64,000 nt of DNA, taken from assembly GCA_963971305.1 (NCBI GenBank), contig OZ020303.1, positions 30,492,106 to 30,556,105 of the forward strand, in the 5' to 3' direction. The stretch comes from Arcuatula senhousia (Eukaryota > Mollusca > Bivalvia > Mytilida > Mytilidae). The number at the start of each line of letters is the position of its first letter. Positions within the stretch are counted from its first letter, which is position 1. Of this stretch, positions 12,801 through 23,579 are shown one piece after another. The position numbers and the translations under genes are program-made. Below the pieces are notes generated by a model. The model was given only the letters and a program-made list of their open reading frames with translations, was not told the origin of the DNA and searched no databases.

Positions 12801-15800
12801 ACACGCTGATGGCTTACCGTCAAAACATCGAGCCCCACTGTAGCCCAGCTCACACCCATGATCACAAGTCCCGTCAGTAATGTTACACGTCGTACCAGGA
12901 GAACAAAATCCACACTTGAAACTACAAGCATTGCCGAAGCTACCAGGAGGACAGCCTATAAGATTCATTAACGACGTTTGAAATACTAGTAGCCATTGCC
13001 TATGTACAACTTAAAAAAAAATCATCTTATTTAAAAGAAAAAAGAAAAGTTATGCAAATATTTTTGTCTTTAAATAGTCTTCAACATTAAAACTTATAGG
13101 AGCGACCGATACTCTTCAAAATGAATTGTACCAACGTGGACTTGATCCATAAAAGCCGTTGATTTGATAATGCTGTATATGCATATTTCAATTAATTGCA
13201 AAAAGAGTAACATCTTATCAACAGCGGCATTGGAAGGTCCAAAACCTAAAGTGTTTTGAAAGAAAAGAAGTTACACAGTGATCAAGCATATGGGGATGTC
13301 AGATGAATACATGTTTTTGTCATAAAAATGTTTTAATAGTACTTACTTTTTTGACAGCGTAGTCCCTGCCATCCGGGACCACATCCCATAGTACATCGCC
13401 CGCTGACGGGGTCACAACTAGCACCGTCCCTACATTCTCCACATTTCTGTTGACAATTTACACCATACTTCTTGTTGGCACATTCTGAAATAGACAAAAC
13501 ATTTACTTAGGGACGGACCATTTAACTTCAAGGGGGGCCTTGGTTTTTTGTTTTGATCAGAAAATTTTTTTCCGCGCAGAGCGCGGACAAAATATACTCT
13601 CTCAAAAAAGTTACGCAACAGTGGAAAATTTCCCCATATGTTATAAGTAAACTTACCTTATTATAAATTGATATTGACAAGCCGTTTTTCAATCATTTTT
13701 ATCAAATAAAAACCAAGAAAAGACAAACAAGTGAAGATTTTTTTTATGATTTTGACAAAATCCTAGCTGTTACGGTTATGGAAAGAACGCGAGAAGAACA
13801 TAACGAAAAATGTTGGTTGATTTAAAAGGGTTGTTGACGCATAAAATTAACAATTGATTTCTACTTATGATATCTTAAAAACTGGTGAAGTTACGATTTT
13901 TCTAAAATCATAAAAATAAATTTCAATCATTTCTCGTTCTCTTGGTTTTTATTTCATTAAAATCGGTTGACAAATTGCTTTGCAATACAAAAATAAAATT
14001 AGGTAGGTTTATTTAAAATATATAGGGAAATTTTGTATTGTTGCGTAACTTTTTTGAGTGAGTATATTTATTTTTCGAAGGCGTTGCGACAGAATATGTT
14101 TTTTTCATTATCAGCATTATTTTTTATAGCAGAAATCCTTCTTCAGAATATTTTTTTCTTACCCTCAGCTGCTAGAATATTTTTTCATCAAAAATAATTT
14201 TCAGAATATTTTTTTAGGAAAAAACAAAGGCCCCCCTTCAAGTTAAATGGTCGGTCCCTTAATAAAAAAACTTCGAGTTTGTGCTTAATGCTAATGTACT
14301 ACGGAAGCGTATGAGGGACATGGTATTTTATCTAGTACTCTTCCGTTCTAATGTGAATTTTAATATTTCACTGGAAAAGCTTTTGTTTCATACTTGAAAA
14401 AAATTGAGCTACTAACGGAAAAGAAGAAAGCCAGATTTGAGGGGGTGCTTACACGAACAATTCATTCATTCGCCGAAAAAGCTCTTACGTTTACTTTGTT
14501 TTATCTTTGATAAATTATATAGTGTGTATACCCACTTATTTAATGCCAAAATAAGTTTTGTGATTTGTTCGTCTGATTCCGTCACTAAAACTATCATTTG
14601 AACGTTTCTCCTTTTGAACATTTAATAATTTTTTGTTCTACTAATACTTTCTCTGAAATATTTCACTGATATTGAAAAAAAAAATAAATATGATTTTTCA
14701 GTAATAGAACAGATTCAAGATGTTTGAATATCAAATTCAGTAAGTTGACTGAGTCTGTATAACATATCATCAGGAAAACACATACTTGTTTTGCACATAT
14801 CACCACTCCAGCCAGCAGCACACTGTGAAGGACATTTTCCAGTTATATGGTCACATGTCCCATTATTACAATGCCCACAGAGAGACAGACACTTAAAGCC
14901 GAAATATCCCGGAGAGCATTCTAGAAATAAACAAGAAGGGATATGGTTAAAACCATATCCATTGGTACTCGAGTTACATATATGTCACAGTTAGGCTCCT
15001 GAAATATGCATAATGCGTTTAGTATCATAGTAATACCTACCATACTAGAATGAAAGATAAAGTTGAAGGTATTCATTCATTGTTATAAGCATCATTTGAA
15101 AAAAAACCGTACCAATATGTTTTTATGGCACTTTCTAGTTATAAAACAATATGGGAATTGAATGATTCTTTTGTAGGTGGTCATTCGTCTGGAAGAACAG
15201 GTTACAGTTAATTTCGAAGCATACGATTGCTTATTATCATTAGGTGCACCTACTACTGGTTTTTGGCATTGCAAACTGACAAAATGTTGATAGGACAGGC
15301 CACCCAGCTAAAGGCCCCCTCACACTTAACCGAATTGCATAAAATAAGGGTTGCGATGTCCGGCGAATAGTAGTTTTTTTAAAATAGTTTGTAATTGTAA
15401 TTGATAGTAAACCATAGTTTCCCTTCGTTTTCGGTTTCGTAAGCCTTCGGAAGCCTTCGGAACTAACAATTGCGATTCTTCAAATTCGTCGGTTAATTTT
15501 GAACATGTTCAAAATTTCCCGACGAATTTAAAAATCGTTTATCATCTGTTTGAAATCGCACCTCTTATGTAATGTACGGTAATTGTTCGTTTATCATTCT
15601 TTTATCATTCGTCATGCATCGTCCTTCATCGCACCATTCTGATCCCGACGAATCAGTACGATGATAAAATATGAATAGCGTATAGAAACGAAGACTTGCG
15701 TTGGAAAACGTAAATTCGCTTAGAGTCTTATTGCGAAGGGTAACCAAGATAAGCGTTAACTAAATTTGAATAACGAGACAGAAACGAACGCAAGACTATG

Positions 15801-18800
15801 ATATACTATAACTAACTATGGATAGCTAATAGATTCATACATGAGCGAATTGCCAGGCCAATATTGGTTAAATAAAGAAATAAGTCCTGAATCACATGTA
15901 AAATTTCAGATCTCTACGCCATGTACGCCTTATAGTTTTAAGTTGAAGTGTTCACAAGACATTGTGGACGGACAGACAGAGATGGACGGACGAACAAAAT
16001 TAAAAGAAAAGGGGGTTGCTCATCTTTGATCCGGGGCCCTAATAACTATTATTGAGGGTCGTCATGGGGTTCTTGATTATGTGATTACTAGACCATTTTT
16101 AGGGTGATTATTCAATTAGAAGGATCATTTTTGAGTGATTATTTGATTACCATACCCACTTCTTTTTGATTATTTGATTACCATTTCGTTGTAAAATTTT
16201 GTGAAAATAACGTTTTTCAGTAAATAATTAATGATTACCAGTGCAAATAAAAAGCTACACCGAGCGCAGCATGATATGACCGCAACAAGTTGAACCCTGT
16301 ACGTTAGAGGCCAAATATGGATAGTCCATTGCTTTGGTCACATGAAGCCCATGGTGGACTCACAAAGCTTTTTGACACATGCATCCTGTGGTGGACTTAA
16401 AAATGCATTTTTGACACATATATATTTACATCATCTAATACAAAAAGCCTTATTTATATACATGTATTAATTGACATTTTTGGCCCTTTGACCCCTAATT
16501 TCTCAAAAACGGTAAAAGATATTGCAAATCTGATTACAAAATAAGGCAGGGATTTTCACAAGGAATCCAATGAAAAAAGGATTTTAAAAATCGGACCAAA
16601 AATAAAAAAAGTTCATTTTAAGGGCGGCCTGTCTTTAGCCCTCCCCCTGAAGCAATGTAATGGTGAAATACATTTAAAAAATCATTTAGTAGAAAGAATT
16701 TTATGAGCACTTCAACAAAAATAGAATTTTCAAAATTGGATGAATAAAAAACATTCTACAACTGTATTAACAATACACCCGTTTTCGCCCCTTTTGGCCC
16801 TTTTATTCTAAAACAGTAGAGGCCAACAAATCCTAAATACAAGACACAGTTTTCATATTTCCAAAATTTGACAACGTTTGGCTATTTTTTTTAAAAATTG
16901 ATAAATTTATTTGTTTGGTCATTGTTGTAATATTTTTGGCTTCTGTGTTTGTTTTATCAAATTTAATATTCTACCGGTTTTCCAAAGTTTCTACTCCTAG
17001 CGTGTCTGATGAAGGTTAATCCAGAAAAGCGCTTCACACGCAGCGAAATTTGGCATTGTACATTTATCAAAATCATTTCAATATGTGGATCGTGTCTTTC
17101 TGGCACATATTCCATATTCTTTCGTATTTAAGACCAACATTCCTTTAGTGGATAAAATCATTATATCAAAACTTCATAACAATTTACTGGACCACTACAA
17201 CTAAATTTTTGGTATAAAACTATTTGCCTTGACAAACTTTTAAAAATGGCGTTTTTGGTCCTTTTGACCCCTAATTTCTTAAAAACGGTAAGAGATATTG
17301 CAAATCTGATTGAAAAATGCAGGCAGGGATTTTCACAAGGATTCCATTGAAAAAAAGATTTTGAAAATCGGACCACAAATAACAAAGTCATTTTTGGGGG
17401 TGTGGCCCCTTTTTGACCCAAGTAGCAATGTAACAGTGCAACATATATCAAAACCATTGAAACAATTTGTTGACAGAATTTAATGATGAATTCAATAAAA
17501 AAAAAAGAACTTTCAAAATCGAATGAATAATAAACATATACAACAGTGTTGTCAATACACCCGTTTTAGCCCTTTTTGGCCCTTTTTTCTTAACGGTACC
17601 TAGGGGCCACAATCCCCAAATACAATACCAACATTCCTTTAGCTGTAACAAACATCATATCAAAATTTCATAACATTCTGTCAACATTTACTCAAGTTAT
17701 GGCACGGAAACAAAAGTGTCCACAGACGACGACGACAACAAAACAACACCAACAACGAAAATTTTGCGGTCGTATAAAACTAATGATTATTTGATTCCCA
17801 GGTACCCCCATGATGACCATCATTATTATACGCTGCTTTCTTGGGTTTTGGCAGAAAAAAATGTCATAACCTTTTATTAAAATTACGTAAAGCACCTATT
17901 TTCCCCAAGCTTTAAAGTCCAATATCATAATATTAGCAGTGTCATCAACAATGGCTGTATCATCTTCCTGCTGCAAGATAGGTGGTGGCGTTGGAGACCT
18001 TGAAGATGCAGGAGGGGATTGTGGCTGTCGCATAATTTCCTGATGCGCCCGATATTTTCGTTCGCCTTCGTTTCGAATCGCACGCCATAGTTAACCGTCG
18101 TTCATTATCTGTTCGTGTTATCGGGTCATATCAACTCTTCGCTCATCTTCGGCTATAATTTACTCAACGTAGCCATCCGAAAAATCGTGACCCATCGTAA
18201 TTCATATTCATTCTCCGCTAACTGGTCGTTGATCATAGTTAACAATAGTTAATAATCGGATGATTCGGAGGAAATTTTTATTTGAATTCGTTAAATTCGC
18301 ACCTATTTTGTCAATTTTTCCATTCGTTACCCTTCGTCGCACCTTTTTCGGTTAAGTGTGAGGCGGCTTTAAGCTCAAAAGGGTCTTGAAAGCTTTTTAT
18401 AATTTTTAACGTTTGGCTTCCTACGACTCTGTGGATCTGAAAAAGTCCAAATGACAAAAATCCCAGAAAGACCTGTTTATTATCTGGACTAAAAATAATC
18501 CTCGTTCAACAAGTCGTTGCTCAAATGTTAGTTTTGAGAAATTTTTACTGTCTGTAGCACCGGGGGGGGGGGGGGTTACTTCAATTATAAAGGTAGGTAC
18601 ATATGTGCGGCCCAAAAGGGTCTACTTTAGAAGGTTGGAAATTTCAATGTTGTATATATGATAAGGTATACTTATCACAAATGTCATATATCAATAGGAA
18701 AAGAGTGACTGAGCATCCACATTTTGCCTCCTTGTAACCTTAACTGTTCAGGCATTTGATAACTTTTACCCTTCATACTTTGATTTAAATAGAAAATGTA

Positions 18801-21800
18801 TAAAACATGTAAAGTTTAAGCATATTCTGTGTAATTTCAGATGCATTAAAAATATATAAATGGGTGTCTTTTTTAGCAGGCCAATATATGAATAGGGTGG
18901 GTATTGAAGAAGAAGAATATTTTATAAAACTTCTGGGCCGCACATCTGAGTTACCCCCCCCCCCCCCCCAAGGTGGTCTGTAGTGTAGGGTATTCCGGAT
19001 TAAGTTAAGAAAAAAATTTCTTAAAGGTTAATCACTCACGCAAATTAAAACTTGACTATCATGACCATTTTTAAAATACTGGAACAACGGAGGCAAGACT
19101 ACTTACTTTCTACAAAAATATAGAATAACTTTTACTAGAGTTTAACCTTAAATTACGTGCCCTACACTTTTTATACGACAGCAAAATTTTTGCGATCGTA
19201 TAATGTTATGGCGATGTCGTCGTCGTCGTCGTATGTGGATACTTTGGTTTCCGTGTGATAACTTGAGTAAATGTTGACCGAATGAAATTTTGATATGATG
19301 TTTGTTTGTTTGGTATTTGTATTTGGGGGTTGTGGCCCCTATCGTTTTAGAAAAAAGGGCCAAAAAGGACTAAAACGGGTGTATTGACAAAACTGTTGTA
19401 GAATGTTTATTATTCACTCGATTTTGATTTTTTTTTTATTGAATTCATCATTAAATTCTGTCAACAAAATGTGTCAATAGTTTTGATATATATTGCACTG
19501 TTACATTGATACTGGGGGTCAAAAAGTGGTCACACAAAAAAAAATGACTTTTATATTTGTGGTCCGATTTTCAAAATCTTTTTTTCATTAGAATCCTTGT
19601 GGAAATGCGTTTTTCAATCAAATTTGCAATATCTCTTACCGTTTTTGAGAAATTAGGGGTCAAAGAGGCAAAAAACACCATTTTTAAAAGTTTGTCAAGG
19701 CAAATAGTTTTATACCAAAAAATAAGTTGTAGTGGGCCTGCCAATTGTTATGAAGTTTTAATATGATGATTATATCCACTATATTTCACCATTACCTTCT
19801 TACAGGGGGCAAAAAGCAGCCCACGCCTATAAAATCAACTTTTTAATTTGTGGTCCGATTTTCAAAATCTTTTTTTCATTGGATTCCATGTAAAAATTTC
19901 CTTAATATTTTTTTTTATCGGATTAGCAATATCTTTTACCGTTTTTGAGAAATTAGGGGTCAAAGGGCCAAAATTGTAAATTAATACATGTATATAAATA
20001 AGGCTTTTCGTATTAGATGTTGATGTAAATATACAAGTCCACCACAGGATGCATGTGTCAAAAGGCTTTGTAAGTCCACCATGGGCTTCATGAGACCAAA
20101 GCAATGGACTATCCATATTGGGCCTCCAACGTACAGGGTTCAACTTGTTGTGGTCGTATCATGCTGCGCTCGGCGTACGTAGCTTTTTATTTAATACATG
20201 CAAGTGGTGAAAGATGCGTTTTTTACCTTTAAAACCAATTTCTCTACAATCTTGGATTAAGTAATTAAAAATGGCTCCAAAAACTAAAAAAACCTCGTAC
20301 ACAGTATTTTCAACAACAACAAATAATTCCAGTTTACATATACCCACCACGATTGCACTTTGACCCTAGCCACCCATCCCGGCAACCATCTGAACAAGTT
20401 CCTCGTTCATTGTCACAGGTACCATTCCCAGAACAGCGACCACATTTGGCTTTACAATCAATGCCAAACCTCCCTGCTTCACATTCTGTAACAAGTTAAC
20501 TTAAAATATGTGTGTTATAGTCTCATGTTCCTTTCATAAGTGTGAATGTTTAATAATTACTGTGAAGTTAGATAGATTCTATAAAATATTGAACCATTTC
20601 TTTTAAACACAAGTTAAATTCTAACTTAAAAAAGTACGCGTTCTTTACTTTTCCGGATACAAGTTTTCATTATATCTAATTTGACCAATTCGTTGCTACT
20701 ACTGCCCTGAGCGTAATTTAGGCAGAGCTTGTTATGCCTATTGCAGTTGCCTGAAGAACTATGTTCGGACTATTCTTGTACCATACTGTTGTACAGTATA
20801 CTTCAAGTTATTCTTCATGTCGTTCAACTAAAATGTAATTATGTACAGTATACTTTTCCAGTTATTCTTCATGTCGTTCAACTAAAAGTATTTTATGATA
20901 GCTTACTTTGGTCACACCTTTCACCCGTCCAACCTGCTTTACACCCAGAGCTACACTGTCCGGTCATCAGGTTACATTTGATATCTCCTCGACAATGGCC
21001 ACATACCCCTAAGCAGTCGATGCCGTAGGTAAATGCCGCACATGCTGAAAAGAGGGAGGCTTGTTCAAGACTTGAAGTTTGTGTTCGATGTGGCTTATAA
21101 CTTTTGTTAAAAAGTTCTTTGTAACCTCACTTCATTAAATTTTGTTCAATTAAAGTTCTGTTTTTCTACCGGCTAGATTAATCATTAAAAAATGAAGAAA
21201 CTATACCGACATGTTAAAAGTGAAAGTAAACATTTCTTACCAATGTAACTTAACACATTTTAAATGACAAATAGAAAGTGCATATTGCATTTATCACCCT
21301 CCTTGCCATTTTGTTGTTAAAATCATTTTCTGTTGTGTTTAAATGTAGTTCAGGACAAAAATGAATAACCTGGATGACAGAACAACCTACAAGAGAATGA
21401 TTAATTTCATATCGAGTTTTGAAATAAGTTTTAGAAAATATACATAGTTTTTGATAGGGGACGATTCTGAAATGTCAACACATCATTTTTCAGTCTCGAT
21501 AAGAAGCAATTATGAACAAGACTTATCTTTTTATAGCGGGTGATTCCAGTTAACTCGTGCTTTATGTGACATGATGTTAAAGTGATGCAATAAACACGCT
21601 CACTTTAATTTCTAAACAGATTTGAAATTTTGAAATACTTCTTTGTTTATCGCCACATAAAAATATATCCCACTTAAAGTATAATTATATTTAGAATTTA
21701 AATAGCAACCTATTTTTTCTGAAATGTTTGTAAGTGAACTAGAACTAGAAAAGCGATAAGACATGCTATTTGGAACACCTTCAAAGGTTTCGTTTCCTGC

Positions 21801-23563
21801 AACTGCAGACAGGCGACAGAGACCTCTCATACGACTGCACTGTATAGGTTTCAGTTTAACAATAAATAAGAACAAAGGAATTCATTTGATCAGTATTGTT
21901 AGATAAATAAGGTGAAAATCATCTCATCATATCTGATATAACTCTAATTATACGAGCTATAATTTCAATCTCAGGCATCAAATTGCCCATTGAACGTGAA
22001 TCTGCAGTTTGTCTGATGATTATGTAATCTGCTAGTATCAACAAGTACATACATTCATTACAGAGCTGTCCTCTCCAACCTGCAACACACCCATTCTGAC
22101 AAATACCAGTCTCTGCATCACAAGTCTCATCGTTACGACAGTGACCACAACTACGGCCACAATTCGGACCGTACGTAAATTCTTCACACGCTATGTAATT
22201 AAAGACGTAAAATAATTAGTCAATTTCAAATTGAATTGAATTCGAAGAATGAGACATCGTTTTTACATTGAGAAAAAACATATCACATAAGGTATACATA
22301 GTGACACAAAGTCAAGTAGGTATATTTGTAGTCATTCTGGTCATTAATTAAAATAGAGAGATATACTTTTGTGCCAACCACAAATTCTAATTATATTTTC
22401 ATGTACTTAAGACACAGATGTTTTTTGCATAGTTTTTCTTTTTGGTCTTTGTTGTAACTTTTGATAATCATTTTGACAATTATAAACTGGTTTATGTAAG
22501 TTAACAAAACATGCCCGACGCATTTAATAAATCACAAAAAGAAAAGAAACATTGCACATTGTTGCTCTTTGTGTTGCATTAATGAACATGAAAGGCGCTG
22601 TCACCTCGCATTTGAAACTTTAATCAATTATTTAGGGTCCTTGTAGAAAATGCATTTTAGTCTATAAACAGGCCAGAAAAGTATAAACAATCTAAAATAA
22701 TTCAATTAAAATACAGTTTTTCCAGAATTGGTGACTGTCACAGTTCAGGGGAAAAGGTTGATAACAAGTTATCGGTCTGCGATAACCAATCTCAAATGTC
22801 CAAAAAAAGAAGACAAAACAAGATTGAGTTTGAACATAATTGTGAAGGTAACACTACATTATATAATGACGCATACAAATATATGAAAATCAAGAGAAGG
22901 TTAAACTAACTTAGATCACAACTGCGTCCTCTCCATCCGTGTTTACAGCCTCCATAGCAAGTGTTCACCTCACTGCAGCCCATCATACAGTTCTGTTGAC
23001 AAAGTCTTCTACAGTCATCTCCTGACACGCAATCTGTGGTTAAAAAAGAATACACGTTTAAGGGTATCAACTATTAAATATGGATTGCAACCATCTAAAA
23101 CTATCATCTATTTTAAATCTAAAGCTCAGAAAATTACAAAGAACCAGCTTTGTCAGATAATGGTGTCCAGTTTGATCGCCTTATAACTAACGAGACAGTC
23201 AATTGGCTAGTATTATAAATGTGCAAGTTATGAAGTAACTTAAAGAAGCATCCAGTAAAATTGAGATTCTTTTTTATTTGTTAGGAATTAAAACACAGCT
23301 TATGATTTGGTATATAGTTTAAATTGAAAAAAAACTTTTATGTAATAATTACATCATATCGTGTAATGTTGAGGTCGTTACTCGGTTTTGATACCGGTAT
23401 TTAGTTTACATATTTGTTCACAAACAAAACTCCTCTGACCTAACCTTGTCCTGGCACTACTTAGAACAATGACATATTTGCTTTGTCTTTCTGTACGGAG
23501 CGGAAAAGCCACTTGACTATCTAATAAACCAACGAATGCCATTACTAGCAACCCTGATACCAA
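8662..23563 (-). CDS. Tie-like receptor tyrosine kinase with EGF-module ectodomain (multi-exon)
   Basis: A single-pass membrane receptor with an extracellular 8-Cys EGF-module array and an intracellular tyrosine kinase. Exons in coding order: (candidate signal exon ~23563-23470), 23033-22911, 22190-22053, 21044-20907, 20485-20348, 14920-14786, 13484-13347, 12955-12818 (EGF modules), 12461-12298 (membrane helix), 12196-12131, 11884-11698, 11312-11202, 10868-10684, 10198-10085, 9823-9753, 9394-9257, 8773-8674 (kinase). All junctions from 23033 onward keep phase. Kinase motifs are intact: GTGQFG loop, VAVK lysine, [33 protein letters not shown]. The kinase resembles vertebrate Tie2 in the GTMYLA.EY hinge, YVK activation loop and LGGTPY segment, but no Ig or fibronectin exon was found. 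FGFR-like receptors are the main alternative. Confidence 0.85.
8891..9075. mobile_element. Miniature inverted-repeat element (~185 bp) in an RTK intron
   Basis: The ends are inverted copies of ATACCCGTAGCCAG, followed inside by a G-run on the left and a C-run further in. It has no coding capacity. The palindromic layout and flanking TA fit a non-autonomous DNA transposon (MITE). Confidence 0.65.
10085..10198 (-). CDS. RTK catalytic loop and DFG exon
   Basis: It encodes [13 protein letters not shown] (catalytic loop with the tyrosine-kinase-type AAR signature), VADFGLS (metal-binding DFG) and a short activation loop with one tyrosine in DDTYVK. All catalytic residues are intact, so an active kinase is predicted. 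Confidence 0.9.
10466..10645 (+). repeat. Dispersed repeat family R1, copy A
   Basis: It shares an ordered series of blocks with three other copies: GACTGGATTTGAAT, TGCATTTTA.TTAGAC, a CAGAACxGxGAGCxG block, and a TCACATCTCATTATTTTC tail. It lies in the RTK intron between the catalytic-loop and hinge exons. The class is unknown. Confidence 0.65.
10684..11312 (-). CDS. RTK kinase exons: C-helix, hinge and insert (two exons)
   Basis: Exon 11312-11202 carries the C-helix glutamate ([11 protein letters not shown]) and a [12 protein letters not shown] strand. Exon 10868-10684 carries the hinge TMYLAMEYV, a basic kinase insert of about 20 residues and the E-helix leading to LADKQ. Their intron holds no recognised repeat. 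Confidence 0.87.
11698..12196 (-). CDS. RTK juxtamembrane and kinase N-lobe exons (two exons)
   Basis: The exons are 12196-12131 (juxtamembrane, basic, with Tyr residues) and 11884-11698. The second encodes SHIYEQ, then the WEL lead-in, the GTGQFG nucleotide loop and VAVKSLR with the catalytic lysine. The juxtamembrane YEQ tyrosine is a possible phosphorylation or docking site; that role is inferred. Confidence 0.85.
12298..12461 (-). CDS. RTK transmembrane exon
   Basis: It encodes a short polar stalk, a hydrophobic stretch running from [11 protein letters not shown] to LIYFVFI (about 24 residues), and a basic stop-transfer cluster (RPRHGR). This fixes the membrane topology, with EGF modules outside and kinase inside. 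Confidence 0.85.
12818..12955 (-). CDS. RTK EGF-like module 7 exon (membrane-proximal)
   Basis: This is a phase 1-1 exon of 138 bp. It begins [10 protein letters not shown] and ends GYSGARCFD, then joins the membrane-helix exon in phase. The acceptor is CTTATAG and the donor GTAAGC. Confidence 0.83.
13347..13484 (-). CDS. RTK EGF-like module 6 exon
   Basis: This is a phase 1-1 exon of 138 bp. It begins [11 protein letters not shown] and ends GWQGLRCQK. The acceptor is TTTCAG and the donor GTAAGT. Eight cysteines are present. Confidence 0.83.
13510..14258. mobile_element. GGGAC-type MITE (~750 bp) with 3-bp TTA flanks
   Basis: The TIRs read GGGACGGACCATTTAACTTC and, from the other end, GGGACCGACCATTTAACTTG, continuing into a G6 run and CCTTxGTTTTTT. 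TTA lies immediately outside each end and could be a 3-bp target duplication, as in PIF/Harbinger elements. The interior is AT-rich and non-coding. Confidence 0.75.
14786..14920 (-). CDS. RTK EGF-like module 5 exon
   Basis: This is a phase 1-1 exon of 135 bp. It begins [11 protein letters not shown] and ends GWSGDMCKT. The acceptor is TTTCTAG and the donor GTATGT. It is the first module after the long repeat-filled intron. Confidence 0.82.
15309..18372. mobile_element. TIR element (~3.06 kb) in the large RTK intron, with nested repeat
   Basis: The ends carry the inverted motif CTCACACTTAACCGAA preceded by AAAGG/CC. Subterminal zones (15400-15790 and 18040-18350) are rich in TTCG-containing short repeats in opposite orientation. 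The centre (about 16040-17835) is occupied by another repeat. No transposase frame was seen, so it is non-autonomous. A target duplication was not resolved. Confidence 0.6.
16250..17790 (+). repeat. Intron repeat, long copy (inverted partner at 19165-20200)
   Basis: Blocks at 16255-16660 and 17165-17790 recur in reverse complement at 20200-19800 and 19770-19165. Examples are GAACCCTGTACGTTAGAGGC with GATAGTCCATTGCTTTGG, and ACCCCTAATTTCT.AAAAACG. The long copy also holds about 500 extra bases (16660-17160) that repeat part of its own interior. It is non-coding; the class is unassigned. Confidence 0.7.
18545..18990. mobile_element. Poly-G-ended MITE-like palindrome (~445 bp)
   Basis: The left end has GTCTGTAGCACC, a G14 run, GTTAC and then ATGTGCGGCCCA. 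The right end carries the inverted series (TGGGCCGCACAT, GTTA, C16 run, GGTCTGTAG). The interior is non-coding. It lies in the same RTK intron. Confidence 0.55.
19165..20200 (-). repeat. Intron repeat, short inverted copy
   Basis: This is the reverse-complement partner of 16250-17790, lacking about 500 internal bases. It ends about 150 bases from EGF exon 4. Together the pair could fold into a kilobase-scale hairpin in the pre-mRNA. Confidence 0.7.
20348..20485 (-). CDS. RTK EGF-like module 4 exon
   Basis: This is a phase 1-1 exon of 138 bp. It contains [12 protein letters not shown] and ends GWLGSKCNR. The phase-preserving donor is GTGGGT; a GTATAT four bases on would break the frame with the next exon. 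It borders the 5.4-kb transposon-filled intron. Confidence 0.8.
20907..21044 (-). CDS. RTK EGF-like module 3 exon
   Basis: This is a phase 1-1 exon of 138 bp. It contains [12 protein letters not shown] early and [13 protein letters not shown] at its end. The acceptor is TTTTCAG and the donor GTAAGC. The cysteine spacing is as in its neighbours. Confidence 0.82.
22053..22190 (-). CDS. RTK EGF-like module 2 exon
   Basis: This is a phase 1-1 exon of 138 bp. It starts [11 protein letters not shown] after the TACATAG acceptor and ends in a [11 protein letters not shown] knot before a GTATGT donor. Eight cysteines sit in the laminin/MEGF-type EGF spacing. Confidence 0.8.
22740..22830 (+). repeat. 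Dispersed repeat family R2, copy 1
   Basis: It shares GATAACNAxxTTATCGxxxT, CAATCTCAAATGTCC and GACAAAACAAG with copies near 33340, 36190, 38000 (inverted) and 46570 (inverted). It is short and non-coding. Confidence 0.55.
22911..23033 (-). CDS. RTK EGF-like module 1 exon
   Basis: This is a phase 1-1 exon of 123 bp, shorter than the 135-138 bp of its siblings. It begins [12 protein letters not shown] and ends GWRGRSCDL. Its cysteines follow the same 8-Cys plan with shortened early spacing, so it is a divergent first module. The acceptor is CCACAG; the donor is GTTAGT. Confidence 0.75.
23378..23563 (-). CDS. Candidate first exon (signal peptide) of the receptor kinase
   Basis: The reading frame from ATG at 23563 begins [20 protein letters not shown], a plausible signal peptide. 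Phase-compatible donors exist (a GTAGTG after the codons for IVL, and a GTAAAC further on), but neither is a strong consensus. It sits 345 bases upstream of the first EGF exon, where a signal exon is expected. The assignment depends on position and hydrophobicity only. It could be a chance open frame, with the true first exon further upstream. Confidence 0.4.
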   Translation of the reverse strand: MVSGLLVMAFVGLLDSQVAFPLRTERQSKYVIVLSSARTRLGQRSFVCEQICKLNTGIKTE

Positions 23564-23579
23564 GTTCCTGTCTGCAATT

